Below, piece by piece: positions 63,907 through 64,000 of a stretch of DNA of 64,000 nucleotides. The DNA is from Deltaproteobacteria bacterium (GTDB taxonomy: Bacteria; Myxococcota_A; Polyangia; Polyangiales; JADJMO01). The stretch spans positions 1 through 64,000 of the forward strand of contig JACPFM010000017.1 in NCBI GenBank assembly GCA_016182965.1. The letters are read 5' to 3'. A model generated the notes under the pieces. It was not told where the DNA came from. It saw only the letters and a list, made by a program, of their open reading frames with translations, and ran no database searches. The position numbers were made by a program, and so were the translations under genes. Numbering within the stretch: position 1 is the stretch's first letter; the number at the start of each line of letters is the position of its first letter.

Positions 63907-64000
63907 TCACCGCGCGCCGAGCAGGAACGACAGCGCGCCCGGCAGTCGCTGCGCCCAGTAGACCTCGCTGTGCGTCGCGCCCTTCTGCACGACGTACTTC
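63907..64000 (-). CDS. C-terminus of an esterase-like alpha/beta-hydrolase (partial)
   Basis: The minus strand reads KYVVQKGATHSEVYW, then AQRLPGALSFLLGAR and stop, 30 codons. GxxHxxxYWxxRLPxxLxFL is the C-terminal His block of esterase-D/enterochelin-esterase-like hydrolases. The remainder lies beyond the window. It may be cytoplasmic or exported; this cannot be judged here. Confidence 0.7.
   Translation of the reverse strand, partial: KYVVQKGATHSEVYWAQRLPGALSFLLGAR

Overview
The window is very GC-rich, with strong third-position G/C bias in every real gene. It is packed with secreted Cys-rich lipoproteins, thrombospondin-type-3 and OmpA repeats, FG-GAP, von Willebrand A and MopE-like calcium/metal-binding proteins, a polyunsaturated-fatty-acid-synthase-like megasynthase, hybrid sensor kinases and many GTG starts. 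This gene mix points to a predatory-type myxobacterium (Myxococcota, probably Polyangia). That assignment is inferred from gene content only; there is no rRNA in the window.

Layout. 1-4224: the 3' end of a Cys-rich secreted protein, a stranded glutamine-amidotransferase tail, then a translationally overlapping trio (SDR protein, lysophospholipid acyltransferase, TruB). 4252-4578: a palindrome and the first copy of a 235-bp dispersed repeat bracketed by REP-like hairpins. 4585-12416 (minus strand): a respiratory electron-transfer cluster. In transcription order it encodes a PepSY lipoprotein, two tandem fused monohaem cytochrome-porins that resemble Cyc2, a type-1 copper protein, a Rieske protein, a cytochrome b and a membrane-anchored octahaem cytochrome c. 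Together these could pass electrons between the cell surface, the periplasm and the quinone pool. A Fur-like operator lies before the first gene. 12673-14708: MiaE and an unknown protein. 15264-21311 (minus): lipoprotein, two overlapping sensor kinases without a response regulator, and an M20 dipeptidase. 21493-29082: a lipoprotein esterase, a perfect 32-bp inverted-repeat element, a QEGLA-type zinc peptidase, an OmpA protein and a cyclic-nucleotide-domain MscS channel.

29245-32331: a likely 6S RNA with promoter and a downstream terminator, then a MopE-like repeat lipoprotein. 32384-38163: MoxR ATPase, N-formylglutamate amidohydrolase family protein, membrane protein, HAD phosphatase, an archaeal-type TrmY tRNA methyltransferase homologue, and an ABC-F ATPase. 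38370-40571: an HMG-CoA-lyase-family protein and two unknowns. 40823-51137: a compact three-gene lipid or polyketide operon of acyl-CoA dehydrogenase, a 2,647-residue KS-AT-KS-ACP-ACP-KR-DH synthase, and a phosphopantetheinyl transferase. Both carrier domains show threonine where the phosphopantetheine serine is expected. 51138-51375: the second copy of the dispersed repeat. 51390-56384 (minus): two surface lipoproteins, one of them frameshifted. 56868-64000: unknown TPR-like proteins, a second heptamer inverted-repeat element, three outer-membrane barrel-type proteins and the C-terminus of an esterase.

The two most interesting systems are the cytochrome-porin/cupredoxin/bc/octahaem cluster (4585-12416) and the synthase operon (40823-51137). 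The repeats repeatedly sit at convergent gene ends, which suggests a role in, or tolerance at, transcription termination. All functional statements come from motif reading; no database search was possible.
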